64,000 bases of DNA from Limnobaculum parvum (GTDB lineage: Bacteria > Pseudomonadota > Gammaproteobacteria > Enterobacterales > Enterobacteriaceae), in the NCBI RefSeq assembly GCF_003096015.2, contig NZ_CP029185.2, forward strand, positions 846,001 to 910,000, in the 5' to 3' direction. The notes below the pieces were generated by a model. It was not told where the DNA came from. It was given only the letters and a program-made list of their open reading frames with translations, and made no database searches. Within the stretch, counting starts at the first letter, position 1; every line of letters begins with the position of its first letter. Both the position numbers and the translations under genes were made by a program. Below are positions 26,800 through 34,316 of the stretch, piece after piece.

Positions 26800-26841
26800 A
26801 TGAGAGTACACATAGCGAAAAAGGTTGATATCAACCCCTAA
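26800..26841 (+). CDS. Possible 13-codon leader peptide ahead of pyrB
   Basis: ATG at 26800 opens MRVHIAKKVDINP and stops with TAA at 26839-26841, inside the left arm of the terminator. A ribosome finishing this peptide would cover that arm and favour read-through, the logic of translation-coupled attenuation at E. coli pyrBI. The ribosome-binding site is poor (AGG directly abuts the ATG; GGG lies about 9 nt upstream), so expression is uncertain. Confidence 0.3.
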   Translation: MRVHIAKKVDINP

Positions 26842-26878
26842 TCAGATACTGACAAGTATTAGATTAGGGGTTTTTTTT
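26834..26878 (+). terminator. Intrinsic terminator (attenuator) in the pyrB leader
   Basis: ACCCCTAATC (26834-26843) pairs with GATTAGGGGT (26862-26871). An inner ATACT/AGTAT stem extends the hairpin, and eight T follow at 26871-26878. It lies between the promoter and the pyrB start at 26912, so it must be bypassed for expression. A perfect palindrome GGTTGATATCAACC at 26823-26836 overlaps its left arm by 3 nt and could form a competing hairpin. Confidence 0.8.
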
Positions 26879-26911
26879 GATTCAAATTTCAACAGAGGAG
26901 CGAAAAACATA

Positions 26912-27835
26912 ATGCGAGGCCAACATATTTTAGGGTTGGAACACATGTCGGTTGCTGATATCGAACGTGTGTTGAATACCGCGGATGAAATGAAAAAGGT
27001 AACGAAGCAAGACATCAAAAAGTTGTCTACTTTGCGCGGAAAAGCAATCGTTAACGTCTTCTTTGAAAATAGTACTAGAACACGCTCATCCTTTGAGTTA
27101 GCCGGCAAATATCTGGGTGCCGATGTCATTAATATTGCCGCTTCAACCTCCAGCGTCGCAAAGGGCGAAAGCCTGAGAGATACTCTGTTAACCGTTCAGG
27201 CGATGGGTGTTGATGCCATTGTCATGCGTCATAGCGCGGAAGGGGCAGCTCAATATGCGACACGTTATGTTAAGGCTGTCGTAATTAACGCCGGTGATGG
27301 AGCTCATGAACACCCAACTCAGGGGCTGTTGGATTTACTCACCATTCGCCAGCATCATGGCTCAATAGCGGGTAAAAAAGTGGCTATTGTAGGCGATATT
27401 TTGCATAGCCGAGTAGCGCGCTCAAATATCTGGGGTTTACTGAAGATGGGCGCGAAAGTTCATCTTGGTGGGCCAAAGACCTTAATTCCTAAAGAAATGT
27501 TGGAGATGGGCGTCACCATTCACCACCGTGTAGAAGATGCTATTGCAGATGCAGATGTAGTGAACGTGTTGCGTATTCAGTTAGAACGCCAAAAGAAGGG
27601 GTTATTTCCAACGCCGCGTGAATATGCCCGCATTTTTGGTATTAACGACGAACGTCTGAAGTTGGCAAACGAGAATGTATTAGTGATGCACCCGGGTCCA
27701 ATGAATCGTGGTTTGGAAATTTCACCGGATGTGGCTTACGGTCGCTTCTCGGCCATTGAAGAGCAGGTGAATAACGGTGTGGCAGTCCGAATGGCAGTTC
27801 TATCTTTAACTTTAGCGGATGGGGTACAAGCATAA
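26912..27835 (+). CDS. pyrB: Aspartate carbamoyltransferase, Gram-positive-like catalytic chain
   Basis: This enzyme condenses carbamoyl phosphate with aspartate, the committed step of pyrimidine synthesis. The 307-residue protein has the carbamoyl-phosphate motif ENSTRTRSSFE (about residues 48-58), the mobile-loop SSVAKGESLRDT, VMRHS, NAGDGAHEHPTQGLLDL and the C-terminal VMHPGPMNRGLEI. The last motif and the overall sequence are those of the Bacillus/Clostridium-type enzyme and differ clearly from E. coli PyrB (which has LHPLPR). No pyrI regulatory-chain gene follows. I chose the ATG at 26912, which has AGAGGAG upstream; a TTG at 26825 would place the start inside the terminator. It overlaps pyrC by TAATG. 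In E. coli map and rpsB are direct neighbours, so this gene looks inserted. Confidence 0.93.
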   Translation: MRGQHILGLEHMSVADIERVLNTADEMKKVTKQDIKKLSTLRGKAIVNVFFENSTRTRSSFELAGKYLGADVINIAASTSSVAKGESLRDTLLTVQAMGVDAIVMRHSAEGAAQYATRYVKAVVINAGDGAHEHPTQGLLDLLTIRQHHGSIAGKKVAIVGDILHSRVARSNIWGLLKMGAKVHLGGPKTLIPKEMLEMGVTIHHRVEDAIADADVVNVLRIQLERQKKGLFPTPREYARIFGINDERLKLANENVLVMHPGPMNRGLEISPDVAYGRFSAIEEQVNNGVAVRMAVLSLTLADGVQA

Positions 27836-29136
27836 TGGCACAGTGGTTAATTAAAAATGGTCACCTGATCGATCCTGCTAATGGTTTAGATGATGTGATG
27901 GATATTCGCATTGCGAATGGAAAAGTGGCTGCGGTTGGAAAATCACTGGGTGCCGAAATGGGCGATGACGTGATTGATGCGAGCGGACTGGTTGTCAGCC
28001 CCGGTTTTATTGATATTCACTGCCACCTGCGTGAACCAGGGCAAGAGGCAAAAGAAGACCTGTTAACCGGTACGGCATCGGCTGCGGCTGGTGGATTTAC
28101 CACGATTCTGACCATGGCCAATACTCGCCCAGTTATCGATCAGGCGATTATTGTCGCCGGTATGAAATATAAAATTCAGACTGATGCCTTAGTGCGGGTA
28201 GAAATTACCGGTGCGGTGACGAAAGGTTTGGAGGGTAAAGAGCTGTCAGAAATTGGTGACATGGCTCAGGCTGGAGCCAGAGCGTTCTCTGATGACGGTT
28301 ACTATGTCAATGATGGTCGCCTGATGCGTGCTGCTCTGGAATACGCCAGCATGTTTAATCTGCCCGTGATTTCCCATTCAGAAGATTGCTGTTTGGTAGC
28401 GGATGGCGTTATGCATGAGGGTTGTGTTTCTGCCAAGCTGGGCCTGAAAGGTCGTCCTGCGGAAGCGGAAAATATCGCAGTATCTCGTGAAATCATGCTG
28501 GCTGAAATGACCGGCGGACATGTACATATTGCCCATGTGAGTAGTAAAGGTGCGGTAGATTTAATTCGTGAAGCTAAAGCCAAGGGGATCAAAGTTACCG
28601 CCGAAGTGACTCCGCACCACCTGTGTTTGGTGGATAAAACGATTGAATCTTTCGATTCAGCTTTCAAAGTTAATCCACCGTTGCGTACTAATGAACACAT
28701 AGTGGCATTAATTGAAGGCCTGAAGGATGGTACTTTAGACGCCATTGCCACCGATCATGCTCCACACGCTTATGAAGAGAAAGACTGCGAGTTTAATGAA
28801 GCACCTTGTGGATTCGCCGGATTTGAAACCGCATTTAGCGTGTTGCACAGTTGTCTGGTTAAAACCGAGCAATGGAACTTGCAGGCACTGATTCAGAAAA
28901 TGACGGCAGGCCCAGCGGCAGCGTTCGATTGGAAAGATCGCGGTCACTTGAGCGTTGGAGGCTTGGCAGATCTGGTGCTTATCGATCCGAAAAAAGAGTG
29001 GATTGTTGACCCACACGCGATGTTGACCCGAGGTAAATCTTGTCCGTTTACCGGTATGGAGATGGTTGGTCAGGTAGTCCGTACCATGGTAGATGGTAAG
29101 TGGGTGTATCAGGATGGGAAAATCATCCGTAACTAA
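27835..29136 (+). CDS. pyrC: Dihydroorotase, class I (Bacillus-like)
   Basis: This enzyme cyclises carbamoyl aspartate to dihydroorotate. The 433-residue amidohydrolase is of the long class I type, not the about 348-residue class II PyrC usual in enterics. Active-site residues look complete: HCH zinc motif in DIHCHLREPGQEAKEDLL, Asn-Thr-Arg-Pro in MANTRPVID, His in VISHSEDCC and HIAHVSS, and the catalytic Asp in AIATDHAPH. It is therefore likely active, unlike the degenerate PyrC' proteins that scaffold some class A ATCases. Translationally coupled to pyrB, it probably works in sequence with it or in complex. Confidence 0.93.
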   Translation: MAQWLIKNGHLIDPANGLDDVMDIRIANGKVAAVGKSLGAEMGDDVIDASGLVVSPGFIDIHCHLREPGQEAKEDLLTGTASAAAGGFTTILTMANTRPVIDQAIIVAGMKYKIQTDALVRVEITGAVTKGLEGKELSEIGDMAQAGARAFSDDGYYVNDGRLMRAALEYASMFNLPVISHSEDCCLVADGVMHEGCVSAKLGLKGRPAEAENIAVSREIMLAEMTGGHVHIAHVSSKGAVDLIREAKAKGIKVTAEVTPHHLCLVDKTIESFDSAFKVNPPLRTNEHIVALIEGLKDGTLDAIATDHAPHAYEEKDCEFNEAPCGFAGFETAFSVLHSCLVKTEQWNLQALIQKMTAGPAAAFDWKDRGHLSVGGLADLVLIDPKKEWIVDPHAMLTRGKSCPFTGMEMVGQVVRTMVDGKWVYQDGKIIRN

Positions 29137-29153
29137 ACTAGACTTAAGGTGAA

Positions 29154-29204
29154 CAGTAGCACTTCACGCTGAGTCAACATGTGTGAGGTGTTACTATTTT
29201 TCTT
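29154..29204 (+). terminator. pyrC terminator
   Basis: AGTAGCACTTCAC pairs with GTGAGGTGTTACT (13 bp with one or two mismatches) and ATTTTTCTT follows. It isolates the pyrBC operon from rpsB. Confidence 0.75.
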
Positions 29205-29242
29205 CCACCCATAGTTTTTTCGCTATGACTAATAGTAAGTAG

Positions 29243-29280
29243 TGGCATTAATTGCCACTTTTATGGTATAAAGCGCGCCG
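29243..29280 (+). promoter_or_regulatory. rpsB promoter
   Basis: An extended -10 (TGGTATAAA, hexamer at 29267-29272) with TGGCAT at 29243-29248 (18-bp spacer) is followed by a GCGCGCC discriminator. GC-rich discriminators mark ppGpp-controlled ribosomal promoters. Confidence 0.7.
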
Positions 29281-29380
29281 GAAATCCGTACTATTAACAT
29301 CACTCTGTTGTGTTCTTAGGCAATGAGATATCCACTAACATTAATCAACGTTATAACACACACGTATCGACACATACGGC

Positions 29381-29460
29381 GGGGTGCTCCGGAATATCAT
29401 TGTTCAGGGGTCGGCGTTATGGGATACGTGGAGGCATAACCCCAAACTTTACTCATAGAG
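29381..29460 (+). ncRNA. rpsB 5' leader element (t44/S2 leader)
   Basis: GGGGTGCTCCGGAATATCATTG, GGGGTCGGCGTTATGGGATACG and the CATAACCCC arm match the conserved upstream region of rpsB known as t44 RNA. It pairs internally (GGGGTCGGCGTTATG with CATAACCCC) and abuts the rpsB ribosome-binding site AGAGGT. Autoregulation of rpsB-tsf by ribosomal protein S2 through this leader is established in E. coli. Confidence 0.85.
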
Positions 29461-29466
29461 GTAATA

Positions 29467-30192
29467 ATGGCAACTGTATCAATGCGCGATATGCTTAAGG
29501 CTGGCGTACACTTTGGTCACCAGACTCGTTACTGGAACCCGAAAATGAAACCTTTCATCTTCGGTGCTCGTAACAAAGTTCATATCATCAACCTTGAAAA
29601 AACTGTACCAATGTTTAATGAAGCTCTGGCTGAGTTAGGCAAGATCGCGTCTCACAAAGGCAAAATCCTGTTTGTTGGTACTAAACGCGCTGCATCCGAG
29701 CCAGTAAAAGAAGCTGCAAAGAGCTGCAACCAATTCTACGTTAACCACCGTTGGTTAGGTGGCATGCTGACTAACTGGAAAACCGTTCGTCAGTCAATCA
29801 AACGTTTGAAAGAATTAGAAGTCCAGGCACAAGATGGTACTTTCGATAAGCTGACCAAGAAAGAAGCGCTGATGCGTACTCGTGAAATGGAAAAGCTTGA
29901 GAACAGCCTGGGTGGTATCAAAGACATGGGCGGCCTGCCTGATGCAATTTTCGTTATCGATGCCGATCACGAACACATTGCTATCAAAGAAGCAAACAAT
30001 CTGGGTATCCCTGTATTTGCTGTTGTTGATACTAACTCTGATCCGGACGGTGTTAACTTCGTTATCCCTGGTAACGATGATGCTATCCGTGCAGTACAAC
30101 TGTACCTTGGCGCTGTTGCTGCAACCGTACGTGAAGGTCGTTCAGACCAAGGCGCTCAGGTTGTAGAAGAAAGCTTCATCGAAGCAGAGTAA
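29467..30192 (+). CDS. rpsB: 30S ribosomal protein S2
   Basis: S2 binds the 30S subunit neck late in assembly and is needed for S1 docking. The 241-residue protein starts MATVSMRDMLKAGVHFGHQTRYWNP and contains the two family signatures (WNPKMKPFIFGARNKVHIIN and PDAIFVIDADHEHIAIKEA). It matches E. coli S2 in length. It heads rpsB-tsf. Confidence 0.98.
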   Translation: MATVSMRDMLKAGVHFGHQTRYWNPKMKPFIFGARNKVHIINLEKTVPMFNEALAELGKIASHKGKILFVGTKRAASEPVKEAAKSCNQFYVNHRWLGGMLTNWKTVRQSIKRLKELEVQAQDGTFDKLTKKEALMRTREMEKLENSLGGIKDMGGLPDAIFVIDADHEHIAIKEANNLGIPVFAVVDTNSDPDGVNFVIPGNDDAIRAVQLYLGAVAATVREGRSDQGAQVVEESFIEAE

Positions 30193-30247
30193 TAAGGTGT
30201 GCTCCATTAGAGAGCCCTTATTAACCAGGTATTAGATATGTTGGTTA

Positions 30248-30272
30248 GGGGGCCTTTGCAGGCTCCCTTTTT
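30248..30272 (+). terminator. Attenuator-like hairpin between rpsB and tsf
   Basis: GGGGGCC pairs with GGCTCCC (with a G-T and loop TTTGCA) and TTTTT follows. Partial termination here would set the rpsB:tsf ratio, as described for E. coli. Confidence 0.65.
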
Positions 30273-30325
30273 GCTTGTTTATACAACAAAGAACATCCGA
30301 CAAAGAATAACCGAGGATAAAGAGA

Positions 30326-31180
30326 ATGGCTGAAATTACCGCAGCTCTAGTAAAAGAACTTCGCGATCGTACCGCTGCCGGTATGATGGAATGTAAGAAA
30401 GCGCTGGTTGAAGCAAATGGCGATATCGAACTGGCTATCGACAACATGCGTAAATCAGGACAGGCTAAAGCGGCTAAGAAAGCTGGTCGTGTAGCTGCTG
30501 AAGGCGTTATCCTGACTAAAATTGCTGCTGATGCTAAAGTTGGCGTCATCATGGAAGTTAACTGTGAAACTGACTTCGTTGCTAAAGATGCTGGTTTCCT
30601 GGCTTTTGCTAACGCAACAGTTGATGCAGCGCTGGCTGAAAACATCGATGATGTTGAAGTATTAAAAGCAAAATTTGAAGAACAGCGTACTGCGCTGGTA
30701 GCGAAGATTGGTGAGAACATCAATATTCGTCGTATTATGTTGGTTAAAGGCGACAGACTGGGTGCTTACATGCACGGTGCTCGTATCGGTGTTCTGGTTT
30801 CTGCAACCGGTACTACTGATGATGAGCTGGTTAAGCATGTTGCTATGCACATTGCTGCAAGCAAGCCTGAATTCGTTTCTCCAGACGATGTACCTGCTGA
30901 AGTGGTGACTCGTGAGCACGAAATCCAGATCGACATTGCTATGCAATCTGGAAAACCTCGCGAAATCGCTGAGAAAATGGTTGAAGGTCGTATGCGTAAG
31001 TTCACCGGTGAGATCTCTCTGACTGGTCAGGCTTTCGTTATGGATCCAAGCAAAACCGTTGGCGATCTGCTGAAAGAGAATAAAGCTGGCGTTGTACAGT
31101 TTACCCGCTTCGAAGTGGGTGAAGGTATCGAGAAAGTAGAAGTAGACTTTGCAGCAGAAGTTGCTGCGATGACTAAGTAA
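30326..31180 (+). CDS. tsf: Elongation factor Ts
   Basis: EF-Ts is the guanine-nucleotide exchange factor of EF-Tu. The 284-residue protein has the N-terminal UBA-like domain (LVKELRDRTAAGMMECKKAL), the EF-Tu contact motif CETDFVAKD (about residues 76-84), and the C-terminal module. It matches E. coli EF-Ts (283). It is preceded by the attenuator-like hairpin and followed by a terminator. Confidence 0.98.
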   Translation: MAEITAALVKELRDRTAAGMMECKKALVEANGDIELAIDNMRKSGQAKAAKKAGRVAAEGVILTKIAADAKVGVIMEVNCETDFVAKDAGFLAFANATVDAALAENIDDVEVLKAKFEEQRTALVAKIGENINIRRIMLVKGDRLGAYMHGARIGVLVSATGTTDDELVKHVAMHIAASKPEFVSPDDVPAEVVTREHEIQIDIAMQSGKPREIAEKMVEGRMRKFTGEISLTGQAFVMDPSKTVGDLLKENKAGVVQFTRFEVGEGIEKVEVDFAAEVAAMTK

Positions 31181-31201
31181 ACTTAGCTTGATGTATAAAG
31201 G

Positions 31202-31232
31202 CGGATCGATCACCATGTCGGTCCGTTTTTTT
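31202..31232 (+). terminator. tsf terminator
   Basis: CGGATCGA pairs with TCGGTCCG (one wobble) across an 8-nt loop, followed by seven T. Confidence 0.85.
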
Positions 31233-31275
31233 AGAATAAACAGACCATTATAACAGCCGACCAGGAAATGAGACT

Positions 31276-32010
31276 ATGGCGACTAACGCGAAACCCGTAT
31301 ATCAAAGAATCCTACTTAAATTAAGTGGCGAAGCCTTACAGGGCTCCGAAGGTTTTGGCATTGATGCCAGTGTGTTAGACCGCATGGCACAAGAAATTAA
31401 AGAGCTGGTTGAGCTGGGCATTCAGGTTGGTGTGGTTATTGGTGGCGGCAATCTATTTCGCGGAGCAGGCTTGGCAAAGGCCGGTATGAACCGTGTAGTA
31501 GGCGACCACATGGGAATGTTAGCTACCGTAATGAACGGACTGGCTATGCGTGATGCGCTACATCGTGCCTATGTGAACGCTCGTCTGATGTCAGCTATTC
31601 CACTTAACGGCGTCTGTGACGACTATAGCTGGGCGGAAGCTATCAGCCTGTTGCGTCATGGTCGCGTGGTGATTTTCTCTGCGGGTACGGGTAATCCATT
31701 CTTTACTACCGATTCTGCTGCTTGTTTACGCGGCATCGAAATTGAAGCGGATGTCGTATTGAAGGCGACCAAAGTTGATGGTGTGTTCTCTGACGATCCG
31801 GTGAAAAACCCAGAGGCAACGCTGTATGAAACCCTGACCTATCAGGATGTATTAGAGCGTGAACTGAAAGTGATGGACTTAGCCGCATTTACACTGGCTC
31901 GTGACCATAATCTACCGATCCGCGTATTTAATATGAATAAGCCTGGAGCCTTGCGTCGTGTAGTCATGGGCGAAGCTGAAGGGACTTTAATTACCAAACC
32001 GGCTGAATAA
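31276..32010 (+). CDS. pyrH: UMP kinase
   Basis: PyrH phosphorylates UMP to UDP, is inhibited by UTP and activated by GTP. In E. coli it also takes part in pyrimidine-responsive repression of carAB. The 244-residue amino-acid-kinase-fold protein contains LKLSGEALQGSEGFGID, VVIGGGNLFRG and FSAGTGNPFFTTDSAA. It is part of the standard cluster; its new neighbour upstream, pyrBC, makes precursors of the same pathway. Confidence 0.98.
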   Translation: MATNAKPVYQRILLKLSGEALQGSEGFGIDASVLDRMAQEIKELVELGIQVGVVIGGGNLFRGAGLAKAGMNRVVGDHMGMLATVMNGLAMRDALHRAYVNARLMSAIPLNGVCDDYSWAEAISLLRHGRVVIFSAGTGNPFFTTDSAACLRGIEIEADVVLKATKVDGVFSDDPVKNPEATLYETLTYQDVLERELKVMDLAAFTLARDHNLPIRVFNMNKPGALRRVVMGEAEGTLITKPAE

Positions 32011-32155
32011 TTCAGCGCGGTGGTCAAATAAAAGCTTATAGTATGCTTCTCTTCAGGCTGAAGATGAGTGTTAAAGCAAAGTGGCAAATTTCTTAATTCG
32101 CGGGCTGTGCATAAGGCGTGGCCCACCATATTACTAGCATTAAAAGGTTAGCAAC

Positions 32156-32713
32156 GTGATTAACGATATTAGACAAGATGCTCAGGTACGCATGGAAAAG
32201 TGCCTGGAAATGTTTAAAACACATATCAGCAAAGTTCGTACTGGCCGTGCTCATCCAAGCATACTTGATGGTATTCAAGTTGACTACTATGGTTCAGCAA
32301 CCCCTTTACGTCAGTTAGCCAACGTAGTGGTTGAAGACTCACGTACTTTAGCGATTACGCTATTTGACCGTAGCTTAGGCCCGGCGGTTGAAAAGGCGAT
32401 TATGTCAGCTGATTTAGGCTTAAACCCCTCTTCTGCGGGTACGGTTATTCGTGTTCCTCTTCCTCCGTTAACCGAAGAACGCCGTAAAGATTTAACTAAA
32501 GTCGTTCGTAACGAAGCGGAACAAGGTCGAGTTTCTATCCGTAACGTTCGCCGTGATGCTAACGATAAAGTTAAAGTGCTGCTGAAAGATAAAGAGATCA
32601 GCGAAGATGATGAGCGTAGATCACAGGATGATATCCAAAAACTGACCGATGTTTATATCAAGAAAGTAGATGAAGCATTAGCAGAGAAAGAAGCGGAACT
32701 GATGGCGTTCTGA
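32156..32713 (+). CDS. frr: Ribosome recycling factor
   Basis: RRF acts with EF-G to split post-termination ribosomes. The 185-residue L-shaped protein shows KVRTGRAHPSILDGIQVDYYG, LRQLANVVVEDSRTL and the long C-terminal helix DDIQKLTDVYIKKVDEALAEKE. Length is that of E. coli RRF. It begins GTG at 32156 (GTGATTAACG). Confidence 0.98.
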   Translation: MINDIRQDAQVRMEKCLEMFKTHISKVRTGRAHPSILDGIQVDYYGSATPLRQLANVVVEDSRTLAITLFDRSLGPAVEKAIMSADLGLNPSSAGTVIRVPLPPLTEERRKDLTKVVRNEAEQGRVSIRNVRRDANDKVKVLLKDKEISEDDERRSQDDIQKLTDVYIKKVDEALAEKEAELMAF

Positions 32714-32730
32714 TTCTGTTTTGAACGATG

Positions 32731-32768
32731 GCCCGGTGGCTGTTATCAGCACCGGGCTTTTTTTTTAC
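32731..32768 (+). terminator. frr terminator
   Basis: GCCCGGTGGCTG and CAGCACCGGGC form an 11-bp stem with one bulge around TTAT, followed by nine T. The remaining gap to dxr (32769-32913) has one more hairpin, TTTCGGCA/TGCCGAAA at 32851-32876, and no gene. Confidence 0.92.
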
Positions 32769-32913
32769 AAAACGAGAGATGACGTGCCTCACCTGACTAA
32801 GTTAATTAGTGATCTCTTCTCTATGAAAAGAGTAATATGTGCAGCATTCAATTTCGGCAGGGGTATTTTTGCCGAAATACCAGCGTATTTGTCAGTGATA
32901 ATGAATTAGCCTA

Positions 32914-34110
32914 ATGAAAAAAATAACTATTCTAGGATCGACGGGTTCCATTGGTCACAGTACTTTATCGGTGGTCCGGGAAAATCCACATTTATTCAGT
33001 GTGTTTGCATTAGTAGCCGGTAGCAATGTTGAAAAGATGGCGCAGCAGTGTCGGGAGTTTATGCCCCGTTATGCTTCAATGGCAGATGAAATTTCAGCAC
33101 AACACTTACGTACCATCCTGAAATCTGAAGGGGTGATGACCGAAGTGGTTAGCGGTACTCGGGCTGCTTGCGAATTGGCTGAAGATACCGAAGTTGATCA
33201 AGTGATGGCGGCGATTGTGGGCGCCGTTGGCCTATTACCGACATTGGCTGCGATAAGAGCGGGCAAGCAGGTGCTCTTGGCAAATAAAGAATCGCTGGTC
33301 ACTTGTGGTCGCCTGTTTATGGATGTCGTTGCACAGTCTGGTGCGCAACTCTTACCAATCGATAGTGAGCACAATGCTATTTTTCAGAGCATGCCGGAAG
33401 TTATTCAACGAGATCTCGGTTGTGCTTCACTGGAAGAACACGGAATTACCCGTATCGTTTTAACCGGCTCTGGCGGGCCTTTCAGAAGTACGCCTGTGGA
33501 ACAGTTAAGACATATGACGCCGGATCAGGCCTGCGCTCATCCTAATTGGTCGATGGGACGCAAGATTTCTGTCGATTCAGCAACTATGATGAATAAGGGG
33601 CTGGAATACATCGAAGCACGTTGGTTATTTAATGCGTTGCCAGAGCAAATGGAAGTGTTGATTCATCCTCAATCGGTTATTCACTCAATGGTGCGTTATC
33701 ATGATGGTAGTGTGATTGCACAATTGGGAACGCCAGATATGCGTACGCCAATTGCTCATGCGATGGCTTATCCAAACAGAGTGACATCCGGCGTTAACCA
33801 TTTGGATTTTTGTAGCATTGGTGCTTTGACCTTTGAACAGCCCGATTTTGACCGCTATCCTTGCCTGAAGTTGGCTATTGAAGCCAGCCATGTCGGTCAG
33901 GCAGCAACCACAACGTTGAATGCTGCCAATGAGTGTAGCGTTGGTGCATTTTTACAGGGTAAAATTGCGTTTACGGATATTGCCGCGATTAATCATCAAG
34001 TGATGGCGTCGTTGGTTCATGGGGAACCTCACAGTATTGATGAGGTTTTAGCGATAGATTCATGGGCCAGAGCGCAGGCAGAACACATTATTGCATCATG
34101 GAATCATTAA
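32914..34110 (+). CDS. dxr: 1-deoxy-D-xylulose 5-phosphate reductoisomerase
   Basis: Dxr (IspC) converts DXP to MEP with NADPH, the second step of the non-mevalonate isoprenoid pathway. The 398-residue protein (E. coli 398) has the NADPH loop LGSTGSIGHSTL, LLANKESLVTCG, the metal/substrate segment PIDSEHNAIFQ and the flexible lid region PNWSMGRKISVDSATMMNKG. It supplies precursors for the undecaprenyl carrier made by UppS downstream. Confidence 0.98.
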   Translation: MKKITILGSTGSIGHSTLSVVRENPHLFSVFALVAGSNVEKMAQQCREFMPRYASMADEISAQHLRTILKSEGVMTEVVSGTRAACELAEDTEVDQVMAAIVGAVGLLPTLAAIRAGKQVLLANKESLVTCGRLFMDVVAQSGAQLLPIDSEHNAIFQSMPEVIQRDLGCASLEEHGITRIVLTGSGGPFRSTPVEQLRHMTPDQACAHPNWSMGRKISVDSATMMNKGLEYIEARWLFNALPEQMEVLIHPQSVIHSMVRYHDGSVIAQLGTPDMRTPIAHAMAYPNRVTSGVNHLDFCSIGALTFEQPDFDRYPCLKLAIEASHVGQAATTTLNAANECSVGAFLQGKIAFTDIAAINHQVMASLVHGEPHSIDEVLAIDSWARAQAEHIIASWNH

Positions 34111-34121
34111 CAATGGTTGAT

Positions 34122-34150
34122 TTGTTCCAATTCGGGCGAAATGGTATAGT
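34122..34150 (+). promoter_or_regulatory. Strong predicted promoter for the uppS operon
   Basis: TTGTTC (34122-34127), 17 bp, TATAGT (34145-34150) with an extended TGG just before the -10. The predicted start near 34157 gives a leader of about 160 nt before uppS. Confidence 0.75.
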
Positions 34151-34228
34151 TTGTCTCATTATGCGGTTTAAGCTATCCGAACCATGGATTTGGGCGGTAG
34201 AAAAGCGCGTTAACGAACTGTTTTCTTT

Positions 34229-34253
34229 GCCGTGGAGCGTTCACGGCTTTTTT
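34229..34253 (+). terminator. Terminator-like hairpin in the uppS leader
   Basis: GCCGTG (34229-34234) pairs with CACGGC (34242-34247) and six T follow. The hairpin lies after the promoter and 64 bp before the uppS ATG. It is either an attenuator of the uppS-cdsA-rseP-bamA transcript or the end of a short leader RNA. Confidence 0.65.
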
Positions 34254-34316
34254 GCACAAGCAAAACAACAGTCTCTTACGGTTGCTCTAATTTTAGCTAA
34301 GGAATTTTAATAAGTT

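Noticed and set aside
26780..26820. PyrR-binding loop in the pyrB leader
   Set aside because: The segment CAGGATGAGAGTAC does not fit the conserved PyrR anti-antiterminator loop, and no supporting stem was found.
26823..26836. Palindrome GGTTGATATCAACC as a PurR operator
   Set aside because: It does not match the PurR consensus (ACGCAAACGTTTNCNT); it is kept only as part of the leader structure.
27835..29136. PyrC as an inactive PyrC' scaffold for ATCase
   Set aside because: The zinc-binding HxH, further His residues and the catalytic Asp all appear present.
29310..29498. 62-codon open frame ahead of rpsB
   Set aside because: It runs through the conserved t44 leader RNA and into rpsB out of frame.
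32721..32909. 62-codon open frame between frr and dxr
   Set aside because: It spans the frr terminator hairpin and T run, has no recognisable protein features and no good ribosome-binding site.
34062..34310. 82-codon open frame between dxr and uppS
   Set aside because: It overlaps the dxr 3' end and the uppS promoter and terminator-like hairpin; the composition is not that of its neighbours.
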